From contig NZ_JAGJEH010000014.1 of the NCBI RefSeq assembly GCF_018100925.1, positions 80,668 to 144,667 on the forward strand: 64,000 bases of DNA, read 5' to 3'. The notes below the pieces were generated by a model. It was not told where the DNA came from. It did not search any database and saw nothing but the letters and a program-made list of their open reading frames with translations. The position numbers and the translations under genes were made by a program. Positions 1 through 8,664 of this stretch are shown here, in pieces (positions within the stretch are counted from its first letter, which is position 1; each line of letters starts with the position of its first letter). The DNA is from Pseudoalteromonas luteoviolacea (GTDB lineage: Bacteria > Pseudomonadota > Gammaproteobacteria > Enterobacterales > Alteromonadaceae).

Positions 1-461
1 TTATTGATCGGGTCCAAGCCAGTGCAACGCCGTATATAGAGCCAATTCCTGAAATGATGAACTTTGAACATTTTCAGTATCAGGCGTCCGATCTACGAAG
101 TCCTTTTGTTGCCCCTCAGCCTGAAGTGATTGAAAATCGGTTAGTACAAATTAAAAACTGCCTTCATCCAGATCCAGAAAGGTTGAGAGATCCATTGGAA
201 AAATACCCATTGGACAACCTTATAATGAAAGGCATAATTGCAACAGAAGTAACAACTTGGGCATTGATCAAAGCTGCTGACCAAGGTTTATATAGGATCA
301 GAGAGGGGCAGTATATGGGGCTCTATCATGGCGAAGTAGTTGGTGTGCACTCTGATAGAATTGAGTTAATGGAGCTTATCCCTGACGGTACTGGTTGTTG
401 GAAAGAGCGACTCACAACAGTTGAGATGCCTGAAGCTGAAGAAATGGGCGCGAGTGAATAA
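1..461 (+). CDS. pilP: Type IV pilus assembly lipoprotein PilP (5' end outside window)
   Basis: The reading frame is open from base 3 and runs to a TAA at 459-461, so the gene begins upstream of the window and its lipoprotein signal is not seen. PilP is an inner-membrane-anchored periplasmic lipoprotein that links the PilN/PilO platform to the PilQ secretin of type IV pili. The visible segment has the PilP-type motif around YQASDLRSPF followed by a small beta domain rich in Gly and charged residues. It lies 18 bp upstream of pilQ, the usual pilMNOPQ order, so the two are co-transcribed. The family call rests on this motif and the neighbour. Confidence 0.9.
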   Translation, partial: IDRVQASATPYIEPIPEMMNFEHFQYQASDLRSPFVAPQPEVIENRLVQIKNCLHPDPERLRDPLEKYPLDNLIMKGIIATEVTTWALIKAADQGLYRIREGQYMGLYHGEVVGVHSDRIELMELIPDGTGCWKERLTTVEMPEAEEMGASE

Positions 462-479
462 TAAAAAGGTGATACGACT

Positions 480-2513
480 ATGACGCGCAACCTAGCAAAT
501 AGTTTTGCGAAAACATTAATTGGCGGTGCATTTTTAGGGGCTTCTATGCTCTCTTATGCTATCCCCATGCTCTATGATGTACGTTACAACCCAATAGCCT
601 CGGGAGAGACTGAATTACAGTTGGTGTTCGATGAACAGCTAGAAACCGAGCCTCAAGTACAAGTTTTGAGTGAACCTGCGCGATTGGAACTGTTTTTTGT
701 TGGTGCGGAATTCGAAGAAAGCCTCAAAGAGTTGGCGATCAATAAAGCAGGGATCCGTGCAATTAATAGTAATATGGAGCCTGATGGCTTTAAAATTACT
801 ATCATGTTGGAAGAGTTAAAGTTATATAAGACAACGGTCAAAAATAACTTGGTGTATCTACAGGTATCTGACCAGCCAATTCCAGACGAGAGCTCAGCCG
901 AACAAGCAAGTCAATATATTAATGGGATTCAAAGTATAGACTTTAAACGCACCTCCGAGGGGGCGGCACAAATTCTCGCATTTTTAGATTCGGCGCAAAG
1001 TGCAATAGATGTGCAACAAGTGGGTGATAAAATCATCGCAGATTTCCACCATATAAGTATTCCGGACGAGCATTTATATGAGCTGGATGTAACAGACTTT
1101 GGCACCGTCGTTGGTAAAATTGAAACGTTTCGAGAAGATACTAAAACGCGAATTGTTATTGAGCCAAACTCTGCGTTTAAGTTCAACTATCAGCAGTTAG
1201 AAAATATTTTCACTTTGACAGTTGAGAAAGACAGCAACGAATTTCAATTTGGTGAAAGCAAATCCTATCAAGGGCAACCTATCACTTTAAATTTTCAAGA
1301 TATCCCGGTTCGCTCTGTACTACAGATAATTGCGGATACCAATAATTTTAACTTGGTAACCAGTGATTCAGTATCGGGCAATATTACGTTGCGCTTAGAT
1401 GGGGTCCCGTGGGATCAAGCGTTAGATGTGGTGTTACGAGTTAAAGGCCTCGATAAGCGTATGGAAGGATCAATCTTGATGGTTGCACCTTCTGAGGAGT
1501 TGAGTGCGCGAGAAGCAAAAGAGTTGCAAGCGAGAAAACAAGTAGAAGAGCTAGAGCCTTTATATACTGAATATATTCAGCTGAATTATGCGAAGGCGCA
1601 GGAGTTTTCCGACTTGCTTAAAACTGACGTAAACTCAATTATCAGTTTACGTGGTAGCGTCTCTGTCGATGCGAGAACAAATACATTATTAATTAAAGAT
1701 ACCGCACGTAGTATCGAAAGTATTAGGCGGATGGTTGAGAAGCTCGATGTTCCTGTCAAACAGGTACGTATTGAGTCTCGTATGGTGACCGTGACGGATA
1801 ATATTCAAGAAGATTTGGGGATCCGTTGGGGGTTTAGCGATCAGCAGGGCAATGATGCATTATCAGGTAACTTAACTGCTGCTGATTTATTGTCGGGTGG
1901 GACGATCCCGGGACTGGAAGATAGATTGAATGTAAATCTACCAGCGCCTTCTACTGCTGCGAGTGTTGGTATGCACATTGCCAAGCTGTCTGACGGAACG
2001 TTAATAGACTTAGAGTTGTCGGCACTTGAGCAAGAAAATAAAGGTGAAATCATTGCGACGCCGAGTATTACAACGGCCAACCAAAAAACGGCCCGAATAG
2101 AGCAAGGTACAGAGATCCCTTTTGTTGAAGCGTCCTCTAGTGGGGCAACGGCTGTTGAATTTAAAAAGGCCGTGTTAAGTTTGGAAGTAACACCGCAAAT
2201 TACACCGGATAATAAAATTATTTTAGATTTAATTATCACTCAAGATACGCGAGGTGATACAGTACAAACCGCCAATGGTCCTGCAGTGGCAATTAACACC
2301 CAACAGATCCAGACCCAAGTATTGGTCGACAACGGCCAAACTGTTGTTCTTGGCGGTATTTACCAGCAAGAAACAACAAATGCGGTGAGTAAAGTACCAC
2401 TTCTTGGAGATGTGCCGTACCTTGGGGTGTTGTTTAGAAACACTAAAGAAATTAATGAAAAGAAAGAGTTATTGATTTTTGTCACGCCCAGAATTATGAA
2501 TGACAATTTGTAA
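480..2513 (+). CDS. pilQ: Type IV pilus secretin PilQ
   Basis: This is the outer-membrane secretin through which the type IV pilus is extruded and retracted. The 677-residue protein begins with a signal peptide (about residues 1-28, hydrophobic stretch ending LSYA). AMIN-type peptidoglycan-binding regions follow (about 30-250), then a secretin/TonB short N-terminal domain (about 265-330), an N1-type domain (about 365-430), and the C-terminal secretin beta-barrel (about 490-675) with the typical late motifs VPLLGDVPYLGVLF and ELLIFVTPRI. Length is normal for the family. It follows pilP by 18 bp and is followed by a modest hairpin terminator before aroK, the standard arrangement in Gammaproteobacteria. 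Confidence 0.97.
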   Translation: MTRNLANSFAKTLIGGAFLGASMLSYAIPMLYDVRYNPIASGETELQLVFDEQLETEPQVQVLSEPARLELFFVGAEFEESLKELAINKAGIRAINSNMEPDGFKITIMLEELKLYKTTVKNNLVYLQVSDQPIPDESSAEQASQYINGIQSIDFKRTSEGAAQILAFLDSAQSAIDVQQVGDKIIADFHHISIPDEHLYELDVTDFGTVVGKIETFREDTKTRIVIEPNSAFKFNYQQLENIFTLTVEKDSNEFQFGESKSYQGQPITLNFQDIPVRSVLQIIADTNNFNLVTSDSVSGNITLRLDGVPWDQALDVVLRVKGLDKRMEGSILMVAPSEELSAREAKELQARKQVEELEPLYTEYIQLNYAKAQEFSDLLKTDVNSIISLRGSVSVDARTNTLLIKDTARSIESIRRMVEKLDVPVKQVRIESRMVTVTDNIQEDLGIRWGFSDQQGNDALSGNLTAADLLSGGTIPGLEDRLNVNLPAPSTAASVGMHIAKLSDGTLIDLELSALEQENKGEIIATPSITTANQKTARIEQGTEIPFVEASSSGATAVEFKKAVLSLEVTPQITPDNKIILDLIITQDTRGDTVQTANGPAVAINTQQIQTQVLVDNGQTVVLGGIYQQETTNAVSKVPLLGDVPYLGVLFRNTKEINEKKELLIFVTPRIMNDNL

Positions 2514-2532
2514 TAGTGATAAATTAACAAAT

Positions 2533-2556
2533 AAAGGCGGATTTTACGCCTTTTGA
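2533..2556 (+). terminator. Weak intrinsic terminator after pilQ
   Basis: A 7-bp stem (AAAGGCG / CGCCTTT) with a 7-nt loop is followed by only a short T run. It lies 20 bp after the pilQ stop, so it probably attenuates rather than isolates the pil and aro transcripts. Confidence 0.55.
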
Positions 2557-2664
2557 CTTGAAATGTTGAATAGAATACTGAGATAATCCCCTCCTTAATT
2601 TTGGGGCCAGGTCGTTAGGCGGGGTTTTATTTCAAATTTTAGAGTTCGTTTGTACTAAATAGAT

Positions 2665-3183
2665 ATGGCTGAGAAACGTAATATATTTCTAGTAGGCCCT
2701 ATGGGGGCTGGTAAAAGCACAATTGGTCGTCACATTGCCGATCAGTTACACCTTGAGTTTTTTGATTCAGATCAGGAAATAGAGCGCCGCACGGGTGCTG
2801 ATATTGCTTGGGTCTTTGATATCGAAGGAGAAGAAGGTTTTCGTAAGCGTGAAGAAACTGTAATTTCAGACTTAACTGAGAAGCAGGGTATCGTACTGGC
2901 GACAGGCGGTGGCTCAGTGATCAGTAAAGAAGTGCGCAACAAACTGTCAGCTCGTGGGATTGTAGTATATTTAGAAACGCCCATTGAAAAACAAGTGGCT
3001 CGAACACAGCGAGATAAGCGCCGTCCTTTATTACAGACAGGTGAAGACTCAAGAAAAATTTTAGAAGATTTGGCTGAGCAACGAAACCACTTATATAGCG
3101 AAGTGGCTGATATTGTTGTACGCACTGATGAGCAAAGTGCCAAAGTAGTCGCAAATCAAATTATCGATAAATTAGATTTTTAA
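2665..3183 (+). CDS. aroK: Shikimate kinase AroK
   Basis: AroK phosphorylates shikimate with ATP to shikimate 3-phosphate, the fifth step towards chorismate, in the cytosol. The 172-residue protein is normal family length. It has a Walker A P-loop (GPMGAGKST, residues 11-19), the shikimate-binding DSD motif near residue 34, the glycine-rich GGG segment near residue 79, and the lid arginines in the RDKRRPLL region. It is followed 25 bp later by aroB and then damX and dam, the conserved aro-dam cluster. The 150-bp gap after pilQ probably holds its own promoter. Confidence 0.97.
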   Translation: MAEKRNIFLVGPMGAGKSTIGRHIADQLHLEFFDSDQEIERRTGADIAWVFDIEGEEGFRKREETVISDLTEKQGIVLATGGGSVISKEVRNKLSARGIVVYLETPIEKQVARTQRDKRRPLLQTGEDSRKILEDLAEQRNHLYSEVADIVVRTDEQSAKVVANQIIDKLDF

Positions 3184-3211
3184 TTGCCAATATAAAAAGG
3201 AGGGTGTAGTG

Positions 3212-4282
3212 ATGCTTGAATTGAATGTGGATTTAAACGAGCGGAGCTATCCCATCTATATTGGAGAAAATCTACTATCGGATAAAGGGCGATTAATTGA
3301 ACATGTAGGTCAAAGTCGCCCTGTGATCATTAGCAACGAAACAGTTGCTCCTCTCTATCTCGAAGTCATTGAATCTCAACTCAGCGACTTATCTCCACTA
3401 CACTTCATTATTCCAGATGGTGAACAATACAAATCTTTAGATTGGTTTGAGAAAATTTGTGCTTTCTTGCTTGAAAATAACTGTGGTAGAGATACTTGCT
3501 TAATCGCCCTTGGGGGCGGTGTTATCGGAGATTTAACGGGGTTTGTTGCGTCAGCATATCAACGTGGTGTGCCATTCATTCAGATACCAACGACTTTGCT
3601 TTCTCAGGTAGATTCATCTGTTGGTGGTAAAACGGCTGTTAATCACCCTCTTGGGAAAAATATGATTGGCGCGTTTTATCAGCCTAAAGCCGTTTTTATC
3701 GATACAAGCTCATTAAACACCTTGCCCGCACGCGAATTTTCCGCAGGCATGGCTGAAGTGATAAAATATGGCCTGATCTATGATGCTGATTTTCTTACTC
3801 GTTTAGAAAGTGATGCAGCCCAATTAAAATCGCTTAATATTGAGAGTCTCAATCAAATTATTTATCGCTGTTGTGAAATCAAAGCAGAAATTGTTGCTAA
3901 AGATGAAAAAGAAGCAGGTTTGCGCGCTTTACTCAATTTGGGACATACCTTTGGTCATGCAATTGAGGCGCAAATGGGCTATGGCAATTGGCTGCATGGT
4001 GAAGCGGTTGCAGCAGGTATTGTACTGGCCATGGAGCTTGGACAACAGCGGGGTGACATTAATACAGCTGAAGTAACGCGTGTGCGCAATTTGTTGGCTC
4101 AATATGATTTGCCTACTTCACCCCCAAGAGAAATGACGTCTGAACAGTTTATTCACCATATGCGCAAAGACAAGAAAAATAAACAAGGCAAAATCAGATT
4201 TATAGTACCCACTTCGCTGGGGGTATGTGAGTTGGTAGATGACGTGTCTGACGCTAATGTAGGCCATTTAATAGGGCAGTAA
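3212..4282 (+). CDS. aroB: 3-dehydroquinate synthase AroB
   Basis: AroB converts DAHP to 3-dehydroquinate, the second step of the shikimate pathway, using NAD+ and a divalent metal. The glycine-rich GGGVIGDLTGF segment of the NAD pocket (about residues 100-110) and the metal-binding NLGHTFGHAIE motif (about residues 240-250) are intact, and 356 residues is the family length. A strong AGGAGG at 3198-3203 serves either the GTG at 3209 or the ATG at 3212; I chose the ATG. The stop overlaps the damX start by one base (TAATG), which implies translational coupling. Confidence 0.96.
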   Translation: MLELNVDLNERSYPIYIGENLLSDKGRLIEHVGQSRPVIISNETVAPLYLEVIESQLSDLSPLHFIIPDGEQYKSLDWFEKICAFLLENNCGRDTCLIALGGGVIGDLTGFVASAYQRGVPFIQIPTTLLSQVDSSVGGKTAVNHPLGKNMIGAFYQPKAVFIDTSSLNTLPAREFSAGMAEVIKYGLIYDADFLTRLESDAAQLKSLNIESLNQIIYRCCEIKAEIVAKDEKEAGLRALLNLGHTFGHAIEAQMGYGNWLHGEAVAAGIVLAMELGQQRGDINTAEVTRVRNLLAQYDLPTSPPREMTSEQFIHHMRKDKKNKQGKIRFIVPTSLGVCELVDDVSDANVGHLIGQ

Positions 4283-5718
4283 TGCAGTCTCAAATATTGC
4301 CAAGCCGTTCTGCCTTGGTCGATAGAATTGCAATGCAATTTGAATATGGGCAGAGCTTAATTTGTCTGGTCGGCAATTCAGGCTTAGGTAAAAGTTATTT
4401 GGCTGAAAGCTTTATTACTGATAAATACAGTGATTTTTCGAAAGCCTTTATCCAATTAAGTGCACATTCCAAAGATGTCGATATTATTCGACAACTCATG
4501 GAGCATACTTTTCGTGCGCCACTGGTGGATCAAAAACTTTCCCTGACGGAAAACTTCTTCGTTTTAAACAGTGAACAGCCAGCAGAGCCGTGTTTATGGG
4601 TACTTGATGGTGCAAGACACCTCAGTGATGAACTGATCCAGGAGCTGCAAAACCTCGCAGTAAGAGCGCCACATACTTTATACATTTTAGTGACCGCACA
4701 AGCTCCCAATATGCTGCCAAATGCATTGGATATTCATTTGGAACCGCTTTCGCATGCTGAATCCAAGCAATTGATGAAAATGTTTTTTACGCAATTGCCA
4801 CCAGATGATGATCCTATATTTAAAACATTCATAACCGAAGCTCGGGGTAACCCTAGTGTGCTGCTTGATTGGAAACAAGAAGAGCAGCAGCTTGACTTGA
4901 GAGCGGATTCACAACCAAAATTAAAACAAAAGCACTTTTTTATTGCAGCCTTTTCATTGATCCTCACCCTGTGTTTGGTTGCCGCTTTGTACAATAAACA
5001 GTTGCTTGATCTACTTGGGGAAAAGCAAGAAGTAGCAAAACAGCAGACTGCTATTTTATCTGAGCCGACAGTGCTTGAAGCAGAGCAAGTGCTTGAAGCA
5101 GAGCAAGTGCAACCAAAAGTTGACGTGGTATCTAAGGTGGCTAAACACGCAGCAGAGGTACAAAATAAACCAGAGCAAGAACAAGTCTCAGCGGTATTAA
5201 GCGCATTGCTATCAGCGCCTACGAAAAGTGCAATGAATAGTGAAATGGCAGTCGACACTAAGAAGCACAGTGAAGTTACTTCCACAGAGCTCGCTCCTGA
5301 GCCTGACGAGCAAGAGGTAGAGCAAGTTGCTACAGCGTTACAGCCTACTAAACGCACTGAGAGTTCAACTGATGCTAACGTTCAAGTAACGCCTAAAAAT
5401 ACCGTTCACAGAGTAGGTGTATCTCACGATAATCAGTGGTTTTTATTAAGGTCTGATACAGAGTGGAGCATTCAGTTATTGGCCGTGACAGAAAGAAAAG
5501 TAGCTGATGATTTTATTGCCAAGCACGCTTTGCCCAACATTAAAGTGGCTGAAGTGAGAAGAAATGGCAAAGTTTGGTGGTTTGTTACTTTGGCACCTTT
5601 TGCCCAGCTAGATGATGCTAAGCTGGCTCGTGGTAATTTAAATGCTGAATTGTTGGCTGCTAAGCCCTTTTTTAAACGGATCTCCCAAATAAAGCAGCAA
5701 ATCCAACAGTCACAGTAA
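4282..5718 (+). CDS. damX: Cell-division SPOR-domain protein DamX
   Basis: DamX is a bitopic inner-membrane protein recruited to the division septum. The N-terminal half (residues 1-210) resembles an AAA-type ATPase with a P-loop-like segment (VGNSGLGKSYL). A single membrane segment lies near residues 219-238. A long low-complexity Glu/Gln/Val/Ala linker (about 240-390) follows, and then a C-terminal SPOR domain (about 395-475) that would bind denuded septal peptidoglycan. The order aroB-damX-dam is conserved in enteric and marine Gammaproteobacteria. The linker contains an exact 18-bp tandem duplication at about 5071-5106 (two copies of VLEAEQ). The start overlaps the aroB stop. Confidence 0.9.
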   Translation: MQSQILPSRSALVDRIAMQFEYGQSLICLVGNSGLGKSYLAESFITDKYSDFSKAFIQLSAHSKDVDIIRQLMEHTFRAPLVDQKLSLTENFFVLNSEQPAEPCLWVLDGARHLSDELIQELQNLAVRAPHTLYILVTAQAPNMLPNALDIHLEPLSHAESKQLMKMFFTQLPPDDDPIFKTFITEARGNPSVLLDWKQEEQQLDLRADSQPKLKQKHFFIAAFSLILTLCLVAALYNKQLLDLLGEKQEVAKQQTAILSEPTVLEAEQVLEAEQVQPKVDVVSKVAKHAAEVQNKPEQEQVSAVLSALLSAPTKSAMNSEMAVDTKKHSEVTSTELAPEPDEQEVEQVATALQPTKRTESSTDANVQVTPKNTVHRVGVSHDNQWFLLRSDTEWSIQLLAVTERKVADDFIAKHALPNIKVAEVRRNGKVWWFVTLAPFAQLDDAKLARGNLNAELLAAKPFFKRISQIKQQIQQSQ

Positions 5719-5764
5719 AAAAAATAGTGTAAAATCCCGCTACTTTTGAGTAATTAGATCGATC

Positions 5765-6613
5765 ATGCAGAAAAAAACCAGAGCCTTTCTTAAATGGGCG
5801 GGCGGAAAATATAGTTTAGTGGAGGAAATCACTAAACGATTGCGCAGTGCAAACAGTGAGGCAGAAACTTTGGTTGAGCCTTTTGTAGGTGCTGGCTCTG
5901 TGTTTTTAAATAGTGACTTCAAGCGTTATGTGTTGAATGACATTAATGCCGATTTAATTAACTTGTATAAAGAAATTCAGCGTGCACCTGATGAATTTAT
6001 CGCAGATGCGAAAAAGTTGTTTGTTGAACAAAATAACTGTGCAGATGCTTACTATGAATATCGTCAGCAATTTAACGGGTGCGTTGATGTCTATGAGCGG
6101 GCTATTTTATTTCTGTATATGAATCGCCATGGCTACAATGGGCTGTGTCGATATAATTTAAAGGGGATATTCAATGTGCCCTTTGGTAAATACAAAAAGC
6201 CCTACTTTCCGGAAAATGAGTTATACCACTTTGCAGAGAAGGCTCAAAATGCAACCTTCACCTGTTTAAGCTATGAGCAAGTGTTTAAACAGCTACCTAA
6301 AAACTCAGTGATTTATTGTGATCCTCCCTATGTACCACTGAGCAAAACAGCCTCTTTTACAAGCTATGCAAAGGGTGGGTTTAACCTCGATGATCAAGCC
6401 CAACTGGCAAACCTAGCTGAGCGTGCGGCATTTGATAACAACAAACCAGTGCTTATCTCAAATCATGAAACTGTATGGACGAGAAAAATATACAGTGAAG
6501 CGCAACTGGATGTAATCCAAGTAAAAAGAACAATCAGTCCAAAAGGCAATGGGCGCAATAAAGTCAATGAGCTGATGGCGCTGTACAGTGCACAACCATC
6601 GCGTAATTACTGA
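5765..6613 (+). CDS. dam: DNA adenine methylase Dam (GATC-specific)
   Basis: Dam transfers a methyl group from SAM to N6 of adenine in GATC, directing mismatch repair, replication timing and gene regulation. The 282-residue protein has the SAM-binding motif near its start (FLKWAGGKYSL, residues 8-18) and the catalytic DPPY motif near residue 188 (IYCDPPYVPLS), in the alpha-group order. It begins 46 bp after damX, at the ATG with the GATC-rich leader. Its 3' end overlaps by 7 bp the 3' end of the convergent DUF2970 gene. Confidence 0.97.
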   Translation: MQKKTRAFLKWAGGKYSLVEEITKRLRSANSEAETLVEPFVGAGSVFLNSDFKRYVLNDINADLINLYKEIQRAPDEFIADAKKLFVEQNNCADAYYEYRQQFNGCVDVYERAILFLYMNRHGYNGLCRYNLKGIFNVPFGKYKKPYFPENELYHFAEKAQNATFTCLSYEQVFKQLPKNSVIYCDPPYVPLSKTASFTSYAKGGFNLDDQAQLANLAERAAFDNNKPVLISNHETVWTRKIYSEAQLDVIQVKRTISPKGNGRNKVNELMALYSAQPSRNY

Positions 6614-6804
6614 CTTTGTGCGGTAGCAATAACGCCATTAACAAGAAAAATTAAGAAAACAACGAACATAACTACGAAAAGGGTTGCGATAACGGCGTAT
6701 GGCCAAAAGTGATTGCTCTTGAAGTCGTGGTGATATTTTTTGTGGCTTTGTACGCCAAACATAGCAGCGAGGACGCTTTGAAAGATGCTTAAGAAAACCA
6801 TCAT
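6607..6804 (-). CDS. DUF2970 small membrane protein
   Basis: This 65-residue protein matches the DUF2970 pattern: an N-terminal segment ending in AAMFGVQS, then a basic DFK-containing stretch, then one long membrane helix (about residues 34-58). The function of the family is unknown. The start has a good Shine-Dalgarno (AAGGA) 7 bp upstream, and a second ATG follows directly. It is convergent with dam, overlapping its last 7 bp, and lies 22 bp downstream of the reverse-strand 97-residue gene, so the two are probably co-transcribed. Together they interrupt the otherwise conserved dam-rpe junction. Confidence 0.75.
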   Translation of the reverse strand: MMVFLSIFQSVLAAMFGVQSHKKYHHDFKSNHFWPYAVIATLFVVMFVVFLIFLVNGVIATAQSQ

Positions 6805-6826
6805 GATGCGTCCTTTATGCTGTCAA

Positions 6827-7120
6827 TTAAATTTTAGAAATGCTCGAACTGTCTTGTTGGTCATCAGAGCCAATTAAGAGCTCTAATAAGTCTAGGTAGT
6901 GAAACTGTGCATTGCTGCTACCACCAGTTAACCACGCATACCAACTTGTATGTGCTTCGCGTTTGCAGTGCTGTTCATTGTAATTGTAAGTTGAGTCGAC
7001 ACACTCACACTGACTAAACTGCGCAGTTTCAATATCGTCATCTCCAAATGAAAATACACCTACCGAAACCACAGCTGCGATTGCCAACAATACCGTCCGT
7101 GTTTGAAGCCATGTTACCAT
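6827..7120 (-). CDS. Hypothetical small exported or membrane-anchored protein
   Basis: I do not recognise this 97-residue protein. It opens with a hydrophobic segment (about residues 6-25) that could be a signal anchor or uncleaved signal peptide. An acidic stretch and three cysteines (CEC at about 38-40 and one near residue 52) follow in a likely periplasmic part, and the tail is Asp/Ser-rich. A good ribosome site (GAGGGG) precedes the ATG, so the gene looks real. It is followed by the DUF2970 gene. The cysteines could form disulfides, but no motif supports a specific function. Confidence 0.6.
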   Translation of the reverse strand: MVTWLQTRTVLLAIAAVVSVGVFSFGDDDIETAQFSQCECVDSTYNYNEQHCKREAHTSWYAWLTGGSSNAQFHYLDLLELLIGSDDQQDSSSISKI

Positions 7121-7292
7121 AACTATCCCCTCAGCGATTAGCTATCCTTAAATAGTACACTATGGATATTTATTAAACAATCAGTTTATCTCTTTTCTCT
7201 GTAAGTTGCTCGCAAATTGGCCATTGCTTGCTCGTGTATTTCCGGACAATTTGAGTTAAAGTAGCGGCGGAAGCTAACTTTAAGGGGAACTC

Positions 7293-7982
7293 ATGTCTTC
7301 AGTAAATGCACAACCTGAATTTCTAATTGCACCATCTATTTTGTCAGCCGACTTCGCACGTCTAGGTAGCGATGTTGAAAAAGTAATTAATGCAGGTGCA
7401 GACGTCGTGCATTTTGATGTGATGGATAATCATTATGTACCAAACCTAACATTTGGGCCAATGATCTGTGAGGCACTAAGAAACTATGGTATTACTGCGC
7501 CAATTGATGTGCATTTAATGATAAAACCGGTAGATGCGTTGATCCCAAGCTTTGCCAAAGCGGGGGCTGATATCATTACATTTCACCCAGAGGCGAGTGA
7601 GCATGTTGACCGCAGTCTTGCTTTGATAAAGGAGCAGGGGTGTGAGGCCGGTTTGGTACTTAACCCTGCTACGCCGTTGCATTGTCTTGACTATGTTATG
7701 GACAAAGTTGATCAAATATTATTAATGTCAGTAAATCCTGGCTTTGGTGGGCAAAGCTTTATTCCCAATACACTCGATAAACTAAAACAAGTCAGAGAGC
7801 GTATTGAGGCGTCAGGCAAAAAAATTCGTTTGGAGGTTGATGGTGGTGTCAAAGTAGACAATATTGCGCAAATTGCAGCAGCAGGCGCAGATATGTTTGT
7901 GGCAGGATCAGCCATCTTTAATCAACCGGACTATAAATCGGTAATTGATGCGATGCGTCAAGAACTTGCTAAGGTAAGGTAA
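7293..7982 (+). CDS. rpe: Ribulose-phosphate 3-epimerase Rpe
   Basis: Rpe interconverts ribulose 5-phosphate and xylulose 5-phosphate in the pentose phosphate pathway. It is a 229-residue (beta/alpha)8 protein with the family motifs: IAPSILSADFARLG at the N-terminus, the metal-binding HFDVMDNHYVPN and DVHLM segments, SVNPGFGGQSF, and the EVDGGV motif with the catalytic Asp. An AAGGGG ribosome site lies just upstream. It begins the rpe-gph-trpS operon, with its stop overlapping the gph start by one base. Confidence 0.97.
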   Translation: MSSVNAQPEFLIAPSILSADFARLGSDVEKVINAGADVVHFDVMDNHYVPNLTFGPMICEALRNYGITAPIDVHLMIKPVDALIPSFAKAGADIITFHPEASEHVDRSLALIKEQGCEAGLVLNPATPLHCLDYVMDKVDQILLMSVNPGFGGQSFIPNTLDKLKQVRERIEASGKKIRLEVDGGVKVDNIAQIAAAGADMFVAGSAIFNQPDYKSVIDAMRQELAKVR

Positions 7983-8650
7983 TGAATATTCAGGGAGTTT
8001 TACTCGATCTTGATGGCACCTTAGTCAACAGTATTCAAGATATGCACTTAGCGCTCAATTTAGCGCTATCAGATGTTGCTTTTCCAGTAGTTTCATACAA
8101 GCAGGTACAGCTATGGGTCGGAAATGGCATAGATACACTCGTCCAACGTGGACTGAGCTGTGATAGTGACATTAATCCTGACCTCTCAGCTACGCTTGTA
8201 AAACAAGCAACGGAGAGATTTAAAGCGCACTATCAACAATTAGTGGGTGAGTATGCCGAGCTATACCCAGGTGTAGAAATAGGTCTATATGAACTCGGCA
8301 ATGTGCCAAAAGCATTAGTGACAAATAAAGATAGAGCATTTACATTACAACTTTTGCAAAAGCTTAACATTGCCAAGCATTTTGATGTTATTGTATGTGG
8401 TGATGATGGAAACAAAAAACCAGATCCACAATTGCTTAAGCTAGCGTGTGAGCAGCTCGGTGTGAGCGCTTCTCAAGCAATTATGATAGGTGATTCAAAA
8501 AGTGATATTTTAGCGGCCCACAGCGCGGAGATGCCTGTGATCGCTTTGAACTATGGGTATAATCAAGGGGAAGCACTCTCGCAATTTAATCCACAGTACC
8601 TCTGTGAGCAGTTCTCAGATATAATTCCCATTTTAACAAACCATAATTGA
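7982..8650 (+). CDS. gph: Phosphoglycolate phosphatase Gph (HAD family)
   Basis: Gph removes phosphate from 2-phosphoglycolate, which arises from repair of oxidatively damaged DNA ends. The 222-residue HAD hydrolase shows motif I DLDGTLVNS (residues 8-16, nucleophile Asp), a helical cap domain (about 20-95), the Thr-containing motif II (ALVTNKD), the Lys of motif III (KKPDP) and the acidic motif IV (IGDSKSD). It sits between rpe and trpS as in E. coli and shares one base with rpe, indicating coupled translation. Confidence 0.93.
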   Translation: MNIQGVLLDLDGTLVNSIQDMHLALNLALSDVAFPVVSYKQVQLWVGNGIDTLVQRGLSCDSDINPDLSATLVKQATERFKAHYQQLVGEYAELYPGVEIGLYELGNVPKALVTNKDRAFTLQLLQKLNIAKHFDVIVCGDDGNKKPDPQLLKLACEQLGVSASQAIMIGDSKSDILAAHSAEMPVIALNYGYNQGEALSQFNPQYLCEQFSDIIPILTNHN

Positions 8651-8664
8651 GATAAAGGAACAAG

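Noticed and set aside
4734..5357. 207-residue Ser/Cys-rich reverse ORF in damX
   Set aside because: It mirrors the low-complexity damX linker and has artificial composition.
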